64,000 nt of DNA from Sphingobacteriaceae bacterium DW12 (GCA_000783305.1 JROE01000008.1:124001-188000); one strand, 5' to 3'. Positions 8,385 to 18,569 are shown, counted from the first letter of the stretch. The notes: a model not told the origin generated them from the letters alone. Program-made: numbers and translations.

Positions 8385-10865
8385 TTAGGCCATTAAAGGA
8401 TCACTTTTTTCAGCTTGTCCCACTTCTACACGTCCAGCAAAATGTTCAGAAAACCCTGCATATCCATTACAGCTTACGAGGATATCATACCAATGATAGT
8501 GCTTTGTCAGATTAATAGTCACCGTAGAACTACTGCCTCGTTTCAATTTTATCGTACGAGATGGCTGTCCATAACTTAGATCTTGTAGTGACACTTCAAG
8601 ATTATGTTGTCCTAGGTTTGTCAAATGTATTAGTAATTTGCCTGTGAATCCTTTCCCGTTCTTTTTCCGCTCATAGTCGCAATAGACTTTAAGCTTTGGA
8701 TTTTGCTCGTCACCCATAAATGACCGGTAAAATCCATTTGGACCATAGACGGATAACTTATATCCCTCCTGATCCTGATCTTGCAGAGACCAGCTATCTT
8801 GTAGCTTATCTCCAGGAGTCACAGCATAATTCCAACTACGCCCCACTTCTCCTTGATAGCTTTTCTCGTTGTATACCGTGAACGCCGACCCAGCGGCACG
8901 ATTCCCAAATACTTTATTTGCTGCCTCAAATGAAATGGTGTAATTAGAAATGTCTTGATCCCAATGACCATTTACGTAAAGTTCGTATGGGAGTCCGCAT
9001 GAATCGCGAAGTCCGCTTTCTTGATTTGGAAATAGAGGAGATGTCTTCGATTGACTCTCTATCTCATCCATTTCTTCAGAATTCAATACCTTGTAACCCT
9101 TCGGTACACTCCTAAACTGGGCTTGATGTATTTCCTTCATGAAAGAGGTCTTGTCAATAAATTGGGGTTTGGCAATTACCTCTCCATGATAAGTTCTGAA
9201 TGCAGATGTTAAATCTCCGCATACCGTCCTTCTCCAAGCCGTAATATTGCTCTCTTTTATCTCCTTATTTTTTTTGTGACTAATGAATTTTTCCAAAAAC
9301 TGTAGCGGAGACGTATGGTCGAAAACCTGTGAATTGACCCAGCCCCCTCTGGACCAAGGTGAGGCAATGATCATTGGAACTCGATATCCTAATCCAATAT
9401 TGCTATCGCGTCCGCTTTCTGGGTGGTATTGGTCCTCTTTGCGTACATACTCAAGGCGTGTATCGATTTCTTTAGAGATTTTACCCGACCCTTCTCGATA
9501 AGGGTTGGGAGCGGCGAATGGAGCTATATGGTCAAAGTACCCATCGTTCTCGTCATAGGTTAAGATAAAGATGGTCTTTTTCCATACCTCAGGATTTTCG
9601 GTCAAAATATCCATTACCTCACTCACATACCAAGCGCCAAACCATGGAGAGTCCGGATGATCTGAAAATAATTGTGGTGGTGCTAGCCATGATACCGTAG
9701 GCAGTTTGCCCGACTGGACGTCTTTACGAAATTGATAAAGTATGTCACCCTTGGGAATATGAAGTTCACGAGTACTGTCACCCTCTTGGTATTCCATTTT
9801 CTCTAGTTGCATATAGTCAGGATCCTCGCTGTTGTTTACAAAAGCACGTTTGTGTATATCCTTTGTATATTCGCTTAGCTTCTCAAAATTTTCCTGTGTA
9901 TAGATATCCTGTTCTGTGATGAGGTCTTGGAGTTTCTTTTGCAATTTCCCAACTTCCTCTCCTTTAATAATTCCCGCTTGGCTAAGCTCTTGTAACTTTG
10001 TTTCCAATTGTTCTCTTTTCTCCGTTAGGAGGTCTTGATACCGTTTACTGTACTTGACCTGATATTGCGGAAAGTACTCCATGACATTGCATCCAAAGTT
10101 TGCCAACCAACTGTTTGCCTGACCACTATAGCCTGCACTACTGGAAGAAATTTCATTTTGATAAATTTTCCAGTCTACACCTATATCAGACAGTCGCTCA
10201 GGAAAGGTCTTCCAAGTGGCCTTACCACTAAATTCAGAGTCACCGTTCCATATTAAAGCCTTTCCGGTCAGGTTTTCTCGGATATTGCCTGTCCAAAAAT
10301 AGAGTCGGTTGGGGTTAGTACCGGTTAAACTGGAACAAAAATGTTGATCGCAGATGGTAAAAGCATCCGCCAACGAATAGTAAAAAGGAATATCTTCACG
10401 TGTATAGTGCCCCATCGTCAGAGGTATGTCGGCAAATTCCTTAAAGCCTGATCGCTTAACATCCAGCCACCGATTCATCTTTCCCTGATTACGAGCATCT
10501 GTTTGATCGGTCCAGTTGTGTGGTAGACACCCCATCCAAGTAACTTTGGAGTCCTTTATATCCAATCGAAAGGAAGTATACGTCTCTCCATTCGATTGGG
10601 ATTGTAACCATACTTTCCGTTGATTGGGTTGCCGCACAGCACGTGGATCATTAAACCCCCTAACACCTTTTAATGTGCCAAAGGCATGATCGAATGATCG
10701 GTTTTCTTGCATAAGTAAAACCACATGTTCGGCATCGTAGAATGTGCTGCCCAACTCAGGTTCGATTGCCATGGCCTTAGCGATGGCCGGAGGCAATAGG
10801 TGTGAGAATGACATTCCTCCAGCCAGCATAGCGGCTTTTTTTAAAAAATCTCTTCTATTATCCAT
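8385..10865 (-). CDS. Phosphocholine-type phospholipase C, Tat-secreted
   Basis: This 826-residue enzyme hydrolyses phospholipid head groups, releasing a phospho-alcohol and diacylglycerol. It begins with a Tat signal (NRRDFLKKAAMLAGG). The phosphoesterase (PF04185-type) catalytic domain shows ENRSFDH (54-60), the central YDENDGYFDH (~residues 440-450) and FDHTSPLQFLEKF. Residues ~285-345 form a charged helical, probably coiled-coil insert. The C-terminus carries two PLC-type beta modules (DUF756-like): one from GLPYELYVNGHWD and the other ending CNGYAGFSEHFAGRVE. This layout matches the phosphocholine-specific phospholipase C family. It is the last gene of a sigma-FecR-SusC-SusD-PLC unit, 20 bases after SusD, so its activity is tied to an outer-membrane uptake system. 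Head-group preference (choline or ethanolamine) cannot be read from the sequence. Confidence 0.93.
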   Translation of the reverse strand: MDNRRDFLKKAAMLAGGMSFSHLLPPAIAKAMAIEPELGSTFYDAEHVVLLMQENRSFDHAFGTLKGVRGFNDPRAVRQPNQRKVWLQSQSNGETYTSFRLDIKDSKVTWMGCLPHNWTDQTDARNQGKMNRWLDVKRSGFKEFADIPLTMGHYTREDIPFYYSLADAFTICDQHFCSSLTGTNPNRLYFWTGNIRENLTGKALIWNGDSEFSGKATWKTFPERLSDIGVDWKIYQNEISSSSAGYSGQANSWLANFGCNVMEYFPQYQVKYSKRYQDLLTEKREQLETKLQELSQAGIIKGEEVGKLQKKLQDLITEQDIYTQENFEKLSEYTKDIHKRAFVNNSEDPDYMQLEKMEYQEGDSTRELHIPKGDILYQFRKDVQSGKLPTVSWLAPPQLFSDHPDSPWFGAWYVSEVMDILTENPEVWKKTIFILTYDENDGYFDHIAPFAAPNPYREGSGKISKEIDTRLEYVRKEDQYHPESGRDSNIGLGYRVPMIIASPWSRGGWVNSQVFDHTSPLQFLEKFISHKKNKEIKESNITAWRRTVCGDLTSAFRTYHGEVIAKPQFIDKTSFMKEIHQAQFRSVPKGYKVLNSEEMDEIESQSKTSPLFPNQESGLRDSCGLPYELYVNGHWDQDISNYTISFEAANKVFGNRAAGSAFTVYNEKSYQGEVGRSWNYAVTPGDKLQDSWSLQDQDQEGYKLSVYGPNGFYRSFMGDEQNPKLKVYCDYERKKNGKGFTGKLLIHLTNLGQHNLEVSLQDLSYGQPSRTIKLKRGSSSTVTINLTKHYHWYDILVSCNGYAGFSEHFAGRVEVGQAEKSDPLMA

Positions 10866-10885
10866 ATCTAACTGCTATATGATTA

Positions 10886-12328
10886 CTATTTGATTAACCA
10901 CATGCTAGCATTCGTGTTGTCTCCTTCAGGATATTGCCTTTCGATTGCCTGCTGTACCTGTTCTTCATTGTATTGGGTCTCTGTCAGCGGATATTGCCAA
11001 CGCTTTGGCACCTTGCCTCCATTTAATGTGCCAGGGCCTACACGTAAGATAGGGACGCCTGTACGACGTTGTTCATAGAAAGGTTCCCAACCGGAATTCA
11101 TAAAGAAAGCGATATATTTTTGGGTCAAGATTTTAATCAGCGCATCACCACTACTTAGAGCGACGAGCGGCATCGCGAGATAGGTATCCGCCTGTTGTTC
11201 ATCAATCTTATAAAAGCCCATGGATGCTACCACTCCATTGCGGTAGTGTTGATTAATAGCGCCTGCTGCCCAACCTCGATGAATGCCCTCAGCGATGATA
11301 AATTCCTGCTCAGCATAGCTCATAAAGATCATAGGCTCATTAACCGGATTACGTAGGTCAACATATCTTCGAGCAATAAGGGATGAACCTGCTGCAGTGC
11401 TTTGTTGGTCAGCTGGAGAAAGCCCCGCATCTACACCTTTATAGCTGGAAAATTGACCTGCAGGCTTTCCAGAGATAGGATCTCCAAATGAGAACAACCT
11501 TGGGTCCTGACGATCCTGCAGAAGTTTGACGAAGGATTCTTCTAAAGACACGAGTGTAGCTACACTGAGGTGTCCAGCAGTAGGGTAGTAGTTGGATGGG
11601 TCAGTGGTGTTGAATACGATTTGACCATTGTCACTGTTGCTCTCCATCAATGGATAGTGGGTAGGATTACTGATTATGCTATTGAATTGTTCTTTGATTC
11701 TAATCTTAGACTGTCCCTCTTTCTTGGACAGGTGGATCAACAGACGTAGTCGGAAAGCGTTGACAAGTTTCTTCCAGCGTACGATATTACCACCATATAT
11801 AATGTCGCCATCTATAGTGCCATTGGTCGGTTGGAGTAAATCGTTCGCTTCTTCGAGCTCCTTAAGTAAACCTTCGTAAATATCTTCTTGGGTATCGTAG
11901 GCCGGTTTGCGTATATCCTTTTCGGCAAGTAGGGCCTCTCGGTAAGGAATATCACCAAATGTCTCGGTCAATCTTGAAAAAAAGATAGCCCTAAAAAGTT
12001 TGGCTACACCTTGATAGTTAGGATGGTCCTTAGCAAGATCTTGCAACTTTTGGACCTGCATTAGATTTTCATAGCCACCGAATGAACTCCTGTTCCAATT
12101 GTAATTAATGGATTCACTCGGACGTTCGTAGTAGGTCAAATGGCGCGTGGCGTAGGCAGCGTCTATGGGATTATTATTGAATATCGTCTGACAAATCCTA
12201 GACATTAACAGTGCCGGAGTGGCATTAGTTGGTTTATTGGGATTGTCTTGATAATAGTCAAACTTCTGACAGCTAGTGGTTAGGAAGCTAGCGGTCAAAA
12301 TAATGATACTTAAATATATGATCTTCAT
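10886..12328 (-). CDS. SusD/RagB-family lipoprotein (SusD_2-type)
   Basis: This 480-residue surface lipoprotein has the lipobox LTTSC (Cys20). The opening FDYYQDNPNKPTNATPALLM, the RLLIHLSKK helix and the AEQEFIIAEGIHRGWAAG segment are characteristic of the SusD-like_2 branch rather than classical starch SusD. A C-terminal block, YIAFFMNSGWEPFYEQRRTG, and the PKRWQYPLTETQYNEE ending also fit. It lies 15 bases downstream of its SusC and 20 bases upstream of the phospholipase C. Its ligand is therefore likely a phospholipid-derived or lipid-associated compound, but this rests on operon context only. Confidence 0.93.
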   Translation of the reverse strand: MKIIYLSIIILTASFLTTSCQKFDYYQDNPNKPTNATPALLMSRICQTIFNNNPIDAAYATRHLTYYERPSESINYNWNRSSFGGYENLMQVQKLQDLAKDHPNYQGVAKLFRAIFFSRLTETFGDIPYREALLAEKDIRKPAYDTQEDIYEGLLKELEEANDLLQPTNGTIDGDIIYGGNIVRWKKLVNAFRLRLLIHLSKKEGQSKIRIKEQFNSIISNPTHYPLMESNSDNGQIVFNTTDPSNYYPTAGHLSVATLVSLEESFVKLLQDRQDPRLFSFGDPISGKPAGQFSSYKGVDAGLSPADQQSTAAGSSLIARRYVDLRNPVNEPMIFMSYAEQEFIIAEGIHRGWAAGAINQHYRNGVVASMGFYKIDEQQADTYLAMPLVALSSGDALIKILTQKYIAFFMNSGWEPFYEQRRTGVPILRVGPGTLNGGKVPKRWQYPLTETQYNEEQVQQAIERQYPEGDNTNASMWLIK

Positions 12329-12343
12329 GAGCTTGATTGCTGT

Positions 12344-15300
12344 TTAAAATTTAAGATTAATGTTGAAACCGATATTACGGGTAGTGGGCTCTGCTAAGTA
12401 CAACTCGTCACTATTAGCTCCACCATTATATCCATCAGGGTCCATATAAGGTACTTTGGACCATAAAAATAGATTTCGCCCTACGAGAGAAAGACTAGCG
12501 CTCTTAAAAGGAGTCTTGGCCAATAAGCTTTTTGGCATATTGTAACTGAGTGTGACTTCCCGTAATTTGACGAAAGTACGGTCATATAGATTAGATTCGT
12601 CGATTCCATTGGTGTAGCGAGCAAACACCCAGTCTACATAATTAACTGCAGTTGTATTGGCTTCGAATGTGCGTGTATCACTGGTGATATTCCCCTGCGC
12701 GTCATATGATATGGAGCCTCCCGACTGCTGTACACCACCTGCTTGATAGGTTTTGCTACCTGCATAAGCGTCGTCGCGGTAACTATTAGCAGTATTAGGG
12801 TGCATGCCGCCCTCATACATCTTGGCTTCCAATCCGTTGTACATCTTCCCTCCAATACGCCCATCGATGGCAAAGGACAATCCAAAATCCTTATATTGGA
12901 AATTATTACTGAAGCCGAATTCCCAATCTGGGAGTATATGGCCGAGGTTGACTTCTTGATTGATATATTGCGGTATGCCGTTCTCGTGGACAATTTGTCC
13001 ATCAGGAGATTTCTGCCAAGCCCATCCCCTGTATACATCTCGACGTTCGCCAACTCGTACCCCGCCACGGATTTCTTCTCCGCCATGATATTCCAATACG
13101 GTATTGCGTAGTTTGGAGTAGTTAATGACTGTGGCCCATTTAAAATCTGTGGTCTGTATGGGAGTACCGCTTACTACGACTTCGATACCACGCCTGCGAT
13201 TACGGTCGCCATTGACTCGTACTTCGCGATAACCAGATGCAGTCGAAAGTGGTATATCCACCACATTATTGGTCAAGTCGTAGTTGAAAAAGGTAAAGTC
13301 TGCCCCAATCCTATTGTTCAAAAGGCGAAGTTCGGCCCCATACTCTTGAGAAATAGTTTTATTTGGTTTCAATCCTGGGGATATCAATGAATACGGTAAG
13401 TATAGTGATGGAGTTCCATTCCATCTACTCCCAATTGTATATGTCTGCAAGCTACTATACGCAGAGACGTCTGTCGTCGCATCGGTAACGGCGCCTCTCA
13501 ATTTGAACATAGATATTGCGTCAGGTAGGTGGAACATCTCGGAGACCATCAGACTAAGTGATGCTGATGGGTAGAAATAGGAATTGTGCGGAGATTGAAG
13601 TGCCGATGTCCAATCATTACGACCGGTAATGCTCAAAGTAGCCATATTGCGGTAATCCAAATCTACATATCCGTACAATCCGTATACTTGCTTCTCTATA
13701 CGTTCATTGGTGGAGCGCAATGGGTCACGTGAATTATCCAGATTGTACCATCCTGGAACGGATAATCCACCTGTTGTTCTCGACTCTAACCGATTGTATT
13801 GGTCTAATCTAGTGCTCGCACCGACACTGGCAGTCAGATTGAATGTCGAGCTCACCTGCTTATTATAGGTCAAAAGTGCATCACTTACGAATCGCATCCT
13901 ATTATTGCGATTGATGGAATAGTTACCATATGGTGCTGCATCTGTTCCGTAATTGATATAGCTATAGGGTGTACGGGACTCACTGTTTGCAAAATTGGAG
14001 GTAATACCACCTCTTACTAATAATTTGAGGTCGTTGGTAAAGGTATATTTAAGATTACCCTGCGATACAACTACATCGTTAGTGTAGCCCCGTTCTTTCT
14101 CATAAGCTAGAAACCACGGATTGTTGTACCAACTGTAGTTGTATGTAAGTTGTTCCAAGCCGTCGCGGCCCGGTTTCCAATAATTCCGCATATCCATGAT
14201 GTCTACTTCAGGTCCCATCCATAAGACAATATTGTAGAGGAAATTGTCTGGTGAGTATCCACTGGTAGGATAGTTGGGGGAATATTGTCTATTGTAGGAT
14301 AGTGTAGCCTCAGCTTCTAATTTGTTATTGATTTTGAGCTTTCCTGCTAGATTGAGGGTCGTTGCATTGAGTTTTGTATTAGGCACCTGTCCCTTTTGAT
14401 ACATATGCGAAAGGGAAATACGGTAATCCGTACGATCAGTAGTTCCTGCTACACTTAGATTGTGGGTCGTCATAAGTCCACTATTCAAGAAATTCTTCAG
14501 ATTGTCTTCTCCCCTAGATATCCAAGGCAGCGGTTTTAACTTGTTTGTAGCAGGGTCCAGTAAACTGTTGTATTGCGGAATCTCAACAAATCCACTAGCT
14601 GTAGATGCATCAGGTTGGTTGAGCTTAGGGCCCCATACATATCCATATGCATCATTGATCCCCCCCCCTTTTCCATCCACAAATGCATACTTGCCGTTGA
14701 ATCCCATTCCATACTCACGCTGTGTTTCTGGAATTCTTAAAAATCCTGCCTGAAACTGTGTGCTCGAATTGTAGGATAATTCTACACCTGCAGCACCACC
14801 TTTTCCTTTTTTAGTAGTAATCATGATGGCGCCGTTTTGGGCTACCGATCCGTAGAGTGCCGAGGAAGCTGTACCCTTAAGTACCGTAATATTTTCAATG
14901 TCATCGGCATTGAGGCTCCACATGTCAAACCCATCAGGAGCAGGTACTCCATCGATAACGATTGTTGTAGCGGCTCCACGTAGGGTTATAGCCGGATTTT
15001 CGAAAAGCGTTGATCTTGCGTCAATGCGTAGTCCAGCTACTTTACCTACTAGATTAGCAGCGACATTGGATTCGCGCGCTACGATCAGACTCTCGCCTTT
15101 TACGTCTTGGAGAGCATAAGCTACTTTACGCTTCTCTTTGCTAATGCCCAGGGCCGTCACGACGACTTCTTCCATACGACTGGATATGGTTTCGAGTGTA
15201 ATGTTTAAGGTGGTCCCGTTAGCTACTACCTCTTTGCTGTCATACCCGATAAACGTAAAAATCAGGGTTGTATGGAGGGGGACCATGAGCGAGAAATGGC

Positions 15301-15799
15301 CATTTTCATCGGTCGTGGTTCCAATTTTGTTATCTTGTTTACTCCTCACAGATACACCCGCCAATATTCCTGCGGAGTCCCTCACGGTCCCCGTAACCTC
15401 TACCTGCGGTATTTTTTTTACCTCGGCATGAGATTCCATCAGCGTAATGGTGCGGGACATCTTTTGATAAGTTAGTTTGCGAGGAGTCAGTAATTGTTCC
15501 AATACTTCGTCCATCGGAGTATTCCTTATGGACATGTTGACTAAAGCCGACTTATTGATAAGTGAACTCGAGTAGAAGAACTTATAGTGGGTTTGCTTCG
15601 CAATGTCCTTTAGTACCGCTTCTAAGGATAAGTTCCTTGCAGTAATACTAATCTGTTGGCCATTTGTGCGCGCATGCAGTGTAAGTGAAAATAAAAAAAA
15701 CAAGGCAAATGTCAGTTTCATTTTTCGATAAATCATTTTTTTGTCAAGACAATACCAATTTATACTCTTTGGTTTTTTGCCATGAGGGAAATATTCCAT
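12344..15799 (-). CDS. STN-domain SusC-like TonB-dependent receptor
   Basis: The ATG at 15799 gives 1151 residues; an upstream in-frame TTG at 15853 would sit inside a hairpin and add an unlikely leader, and later Met codons before MKLTFALF are alternatives. The order is: signal peptide ending ARTNGQQ; STN secretin/TonB short N-terminal domain (LSLEAVLKDIAKQTHYKFFY); carboxypeptidase-regulatory-like repeat (VEVTGTVRDSAG); TonB box region MEEVVVTALGISKEKR; plug with VIDGVPAPDGFD and ILKGTASSALYGSVAQNGAI; and a long beta-barrel. STN-type receptors signal through FecR to an ECF sigma factor, and both genes lie immediately upstream in the same direction. Downstream are SusD and phospholipase C. 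Confidence 0.95.
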   Translation of the reverse strand: MEYFPHGKKPKSINWYCLDKKMIYRKMKLTFALFFLFSLTLHARTNGQQISITARNLSLEAVLKDIAKQTHYKFFYSSSLINKSALVNMSIRNTPMDEVLEQLLTPRKLTYQKMSRTITLMESHAEVKKIPQVEVTGTVRDSAGILAGVSVRSKQDNKIGTTTDENGHFSLMVPLHTTLIFTFIGYDSKEVVANGTTLNITLETISSRMEEVVVTALGISKEKRKVAYALQDVKGESLIVARESNVAANLVGKVAGLRIDARSTLFENPAITLRGAATTIVIDGVPAPDGFDMWSLNADDIENITVLKGTASSALYGSVAQNGAIMITTKKGKGGAAGVELSYNSSTQFQAGFLRIPETQREYGMGFNGKYAFVDGKGGGINDAYGYVWGPKLNQPDASTASGFVEIPQYNSLLDPATNKLKPLPWISRGEDNLKNFLNSGLMTTHNLSVAGTTDRTDYRISLSHMYQKGQVPNTKLNATTLNLAGKLKINNKLEAEATLSYNRQYSPNYPTSGYSPDNFLYNIVLWMGPEVDIMDMRNYWKPGRDGLEQLTYNYSWYNNPWFLAYEKERGYTNDVVVSQGNLKYTFTNDLKLLVRGGITSNFANSESRTPYSYINYGTDAAPYGNYSINRNNRMRFVSDALLTYNKQVSSTFNLTASVGASTRLDQYNRLESRTTGGLSVPGWYNLDNSRDPLRSTNERIEKQVYGLYGYVDLDYRNMATLSITGRNDWTSALQSPHNSYFYPSASLSLMVSEMFHLPDAISMFKLRGAVTDATTDVSAYSSLQTYTIGSRWNGTPSLYLPYSLISPGLKPNKTISQEYGAELRLLNNRIGADFTFFNYDLTNNVVDIPLSTASGYREVRVNGDRNRRRGIEVVVSGTPIQTTDFKWATVINYSKLRNTVLEYHGGEEIRGGVRVGERRDVYRGWAWQKSPDGQIVHENGIPQYINQEVNLGHILPDWEFGFSNNFQYKDFGLSFAIDGRIGGKMYNGLEAKMYEGGMHPNTANSYRDDAYAGSKTYQAGGVQQSGGSISYDAQGNITSDTRTFEANTTAVNYVDWVFARYTNGIDESNLYDRTFVKLREVTLSYNMPKSLLAKTPFKSASLSLVGRNLFLWSKVPYMDPDGYNGGANSDELYLAEPTTRNIGFNINLKF

Positions 15800-15857
15800 A
15801 ATTTTGAATATGAGGTTGTTTATTTTTTTATTGAACAGCTTTTTATTGAACAAATGG

Positions 15858-15880
15858 CGGAGATGTTACGACCATCTCCG
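15858..15880 (-). promoter_or_regulatory. Hairpin between fecR and susC (possible attenuator)
   Basis: A perfect 8-bp inverted repeat (CGGAGATG 15858-15865, CATCTCCG 15873-15880, 7-base loop) lies in the gap between FecR and SusC. Read in the direction of transcription it is preceded by five A residues and is not followed by a clean T-tract, so it is not a standard terminator. Similar A-run plus hairpin elements lie in the other two FecR-SusC gaps of this window. A 12-bp direct repeat (TTTTATTGAACA at 15826-15837 and 15841-15852) lies between it and the SusC start. Confidence 0.5.
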
Positions 15881-15934
15881 TTTTTGTTATATCAAAGGGT
15901 TATTTGTCGGGGTTTTTTATCATAGGCCTTATTT

Positions 15935-17107
15935 TTATGGTTTTACAATCAGATTTTTTTCGTGTAGTACAAAATCGACTTTACTAACTGCTTTGAGCAT
16001 CGCTAATACACCACTCAACTTACTATTACGATCCACACTACCGCTGTAGCGTCCTGTGGGCAATGCACCTCCTTCCACTGTTACGTTGAGGTTGTACCAG
16101 AGGGCCACATCCTGAAGGATTTTAGCCAATGCCTCCTCTTTGAAATAGAAGTAGCCATCTTTCCAAGCTGTGGCGCTTTCGAGATCTGCATCCGTCATTC
16201 TAAATTCGTTGTTGTCTACGTTAACGGTCACCTTTTTACCAGGGTATAGTTTCAGTATGTTGTTCTGATAGCTGGCTTCTACTAGACCGCTTACTAAGGT
16301 AGTGGAAATATGCCTCGGACTATAGGCTCGTACATTGAATGATGTGCCCAATACGGCAATCGTTAGTTCATTTGCCTGTACCTTAAAAGGACGTTTTGCA
16401 TCTTTTACTACCTCGAAGAAGGCTTCCCCTTCGACTTTTACCGTTCTTTCATTGGCGGCAAATTGGTCAGGAAAATACAGTTTGGAATTGGCGTTGAGCC
16501 ACACCTTTGTCCCATCCGGTAATTTCATTTCAAAAGTCCCACCCATAGGCACCTCTAGAATATTCCATTGGGCTGTATTTGTAGCTCGATTAGTCCCCAT
16601 ATAGCTCAATTTTCCATTGTCGGAATGAATTTCGGCTCCATTAATGTTATCCCGTATTTGATCTGAACCGTTTAGATTCACCGTTTTTCCATTCGAGAGT
16701 AATAGGCGGGCTTGACTACCTCCGGGTTCAATATCATTCGGCTGTATCTGAGCAATAGTAAGGGTGGACGGTTCTGCTTTGTCAATCAAACGGTGACGCC
16801 ACCAAATACCTGCTATACTGATCAGTATCACAGCTGCTGCAGACCAGATCAGTGGTTTGATTTTTCGCTGTTTTGAAGAGCGTACGACTTTTTCTTTCAA
16901 GCGTAGGTCAACATTCCCCACTATTCGATGGACTTCATCCGAATAGGTGTCCTGTTGTTTTTCCAATTCGCGATGTACCAGTTCTTGAAGTTTCTCGTCT
17001 GAATGTGGTTGTCCAAAATAGGCCAATAGCCTATCTATTTCGGATGGTGTACAAGTATTGCTTATGAAATCATTAAACAATCGTGATATGTCTTTTTCTC
17101 TTTCCAA
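15935..17107 (-). CDS. FecR-family anti-sigma factor
   Basis: This 390-residue inner-membrane regulator begins with a cytoplasmic N-terminal sigma-binding region (about 1-80). One transmembrane helix follows (PLIWSAAAVILISIAGIWW, ~86-104). The periplasmic FecR domain contains LEVPMGGTFEMKLPDGTKVW, LNANSKLYFPDQF and VKVEGEAFFEVVKD. A DUF4974/STN-like C-terminal domain (YFKEEALAKILQDVALWYNL) ends the protein. By family precedent it receives the signal from the STN domain of the SusC encoded downstream and releases or activates the sigma factor encoded upstream. It lies 60 bases after the sigma gene and 135 before the SusC. Confidence 0.95.
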   Translation of the reverse strand: MEREKDISRLFNDFISNTCTPSEIDRLLAYFGQPHSDEKLQELVHRELEKQQDTYSDEVHRIVGNVDLRLKEKVVRSSKQRKIKPLIWSAAAVILISIAGIWWRHRLIDKAEPSTLTIAQIQPNDIEPGGSQARLLLSNGKTVNLNGSDQIRDNINGAEIHSDNGKLSYMGTNRATNTAQWNILEVPMGGTFEMKLPDGTKVWLNANSKLYFPDQFAANERTVKVEGEAFFEVVKDAKRPFKVQANELTIAVLGTSFNVRAYSPRHISTTLVSGLVEASYQNNILKLYPGKKVTVNVDNNEFRMTDADLESATAWKDGYFYFKEEALAKILQDVALWYNLNVTVEGGALPTGRYSGSVDRNSKLSGVLAMLKAVSKVDFVLHEKNLIVKP

Positions 17108-17167
17108 GTTGGTCGTTTATATACATTACGCTTAACTTTGAAAAAGTCACTACACGAAATAAAAAAA

Positions 17168-17764
17168 TTATCTTATCCAGAAGAACAGTAGCAAATAGGG
17201 GAGATTGACGGGGTCCGTCAGGAAGAGTTGCATTTTTTTATTAGCTCTTGTAAGATGGGTACTGATGGTATTGGTCGAGATATTTAATAAGTCCGAAACC
17301 TCCTGATAACTGCGTCCCTCAATCTTACACAGTTCAAATACCTGTCTACACTGTGGTGAGAGTCTTTGCAGAGCTCTGTCCAATAATTCTTTCCGCTCTT
17401 TGTCATCCAACAGTTGGTCGATATGTTGATAACTGATTTCACTTACAGATGTCAAATAATCTCTATAATCCCTATTGCGACAAGATTTACGGTAACTATC
17501 TGTGACCATATTGGAAGCTATGCGGTATAGATAGGCCCCAAAAGACCGATTCGGATCTATATCGACCCTGTTTTCCCAGATTTTGAGAAAGATATCGTGG
17601 AGCATATCTTCAACCATTTGGGGGGATTTGAGCAATTTGAGAAGATTTGCCGTTATTTGATACTTATATGTGCTATATAGCCATTCAAAGGCTTCCAAGT
17701 CACCTGACTGCAGCCGGACAACCCAATATACATGTGTTGAATTTTCTATCGTAGTTCTCATCAT
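17168..17764 (-). CDS. ECF RNA polymerase sigma-70 factor
   Basis: From the ATG at 17764 (or 17761) the protein has 198 residues. A longer frame to 17842 adds an atypical leader, so I chose the inner pair of Met codons. Sigma region 2 is visible as DLEAFEWLYSTYKYQI and MVEDMLHDIFLKIWENR, and region 4 as LSPQCRQVFELCKIEGRSYQ followed by EVSDLLNISTNTISTHL. The C-terminus ends in an unusual hydrophobic tail, YLLLFFWIR, which recurs in the other two ECF sigma factors here. It heads the fecR-susC-susD-phospholipase C unit and probably transcribes it on receipt of the SusC signal. Confidence 0.95.
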   Translation of the reverse strand: MMRTTIENSTHVYWVVRLQSGDLEAFEWLYSTYKYQITANLLKLLKSPQMVEDMLHDIFLKIWENRVDIDPNRSFGAYLYRIASNMVTDSYRKSCRNRDYRDYLTSVSEISYQHIDQLLDDKERKELLDRALQRLSPQCRQVFELCKIEGRSYQEVSDLLNISTNTISTHLTRANKKMQLFLTDPVNLPYLLLFFWIR

Positions 17765-17944
17765 ACTTCGGGCAAAACTATCAATTGGATATAAAATCAT
17801 TAACAATGAATGTTGAAGTTTATAATAACAAACTGTTAACAAGGGCCGATTTGGATTATAACAAAGCTATGAATTATAAGGCTTATTCGCTATATGCTGA
17901 TAGAATATTTATTCGAAAAGTAATCAGGAGCTGCATGTAGTAGA

Positions 17945-18409
17945 TTAAATAAATAGTGGAAGCTCAGTTGAGTTCACCACTTCTTTCATGACGAAATAGC
18001 TTTCCATATGCCTGATGCCCTTAATTGTCGCTAATTTTTTAAAGTTGAATTCATGGTAATGATCTACATCCCGCGCCATGACCTTGAGTTGATAGTCAAA
18101 TGCACCTGTTACATGAAAGCACTCTACCACCTCTGGAATTTTCTGGATTTCTTCCATAAACAACAATGCGTTTTCACTGGAATGTTTTTCCATACTGATC
18201 GATACGAGCACCATGAGATTGAGGCCAAGCTTTTTCCTGTCCAACAGATAGACTTTCTTTTTTAACATGGACATGGATATCAACTTTTTTATCCGTTCAT
18301 ATACAGGTGTCATAGATAGGTTGACCCGATCCGAAATTTCTTTGTTGCTCGTATTAGCGTCCCGTTGCAAAATATCTAAAATCATGAGGTCTTTTTCGTC
18401 AAATTTCAT
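17945..18409 (-). CDS. Lrp/AsnC-family transcriptional regulator
   Basis: This 154-residue regulator has an N-terminal winged helix-turn-helix (LMILDILQRDANTSNKEI and LSMTPVYERIKKL) and a C-terminal RAM/AsnC ligand-binding domain (FHVTGAFDYQLKVMARDVDH). It is divergent from the ethanolamine-type permease operon with a 193-base shared upstream region full of inverted repeats. It is therefore the obvious candidate regulator of that operon, responding to an amino acid or amine-derived ligand. The ligand is inference. It lies in the same direction as the sigma gene downstream, but the gap there is 180 bases. Confidence 0.95.
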   Translation of the reverse strand: MKFDEKDLMILDILQRDANTSNKEISDRVNLSMTPVYERIKKLISMSMLKKKVYLLDRKKLGLNLMVLVSISMEKHSSENALLFMEEIQKIPEVVECFHVTGAFDYQLKVMARDVDHYHEFNFKKLATIKGIRHMESYFVMKEVVNSTELPLFI

Positions 18410-18443
18410 ATTTATAGGAATATAAGTCTAAAAATGGTTGTAC

Positions 18444-18569
18444 CTACTAGTATGTTAGTAGTATTTAACTGTAAGATTTAGTAAAACAAAATTATTTTAC
18501 TAAAAATTCATAAGATACTAGTTGTATTATGCTAATGTAGAAAATAAAACAGTAATTTCACTTTACTAA
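18444..18569. promoter_or_regulatory. Inverted-repeat operator region between the Lrp/AsnC gene and the permease
   Basis: The divergent intergenic region holds two perfect dyads: CTACTA-6 nt-TAGTAG (18444-18461) and TTTAGTAAAA-8 nt-TTTTACTAAA (18477-18504, 10-bp arms). A third half-site, TTTACTAAA, lies at 18562-18570, about 33 bases before the permease start. AT-rich dyads with repeated half-sites at helical-turn intervals are typical of Lrp/AsnC binding. Assignment to the adjacent regulator is inference from position. Confidence 0.6.

Noticed and set aside
15800..15853. TTG start extending the SusC gene to 15853
   Set aside because: It lies beside a hairpin and in a 12-bp direct repeat (giving FNKKLFNKK); ATG at 15799 is preferred.
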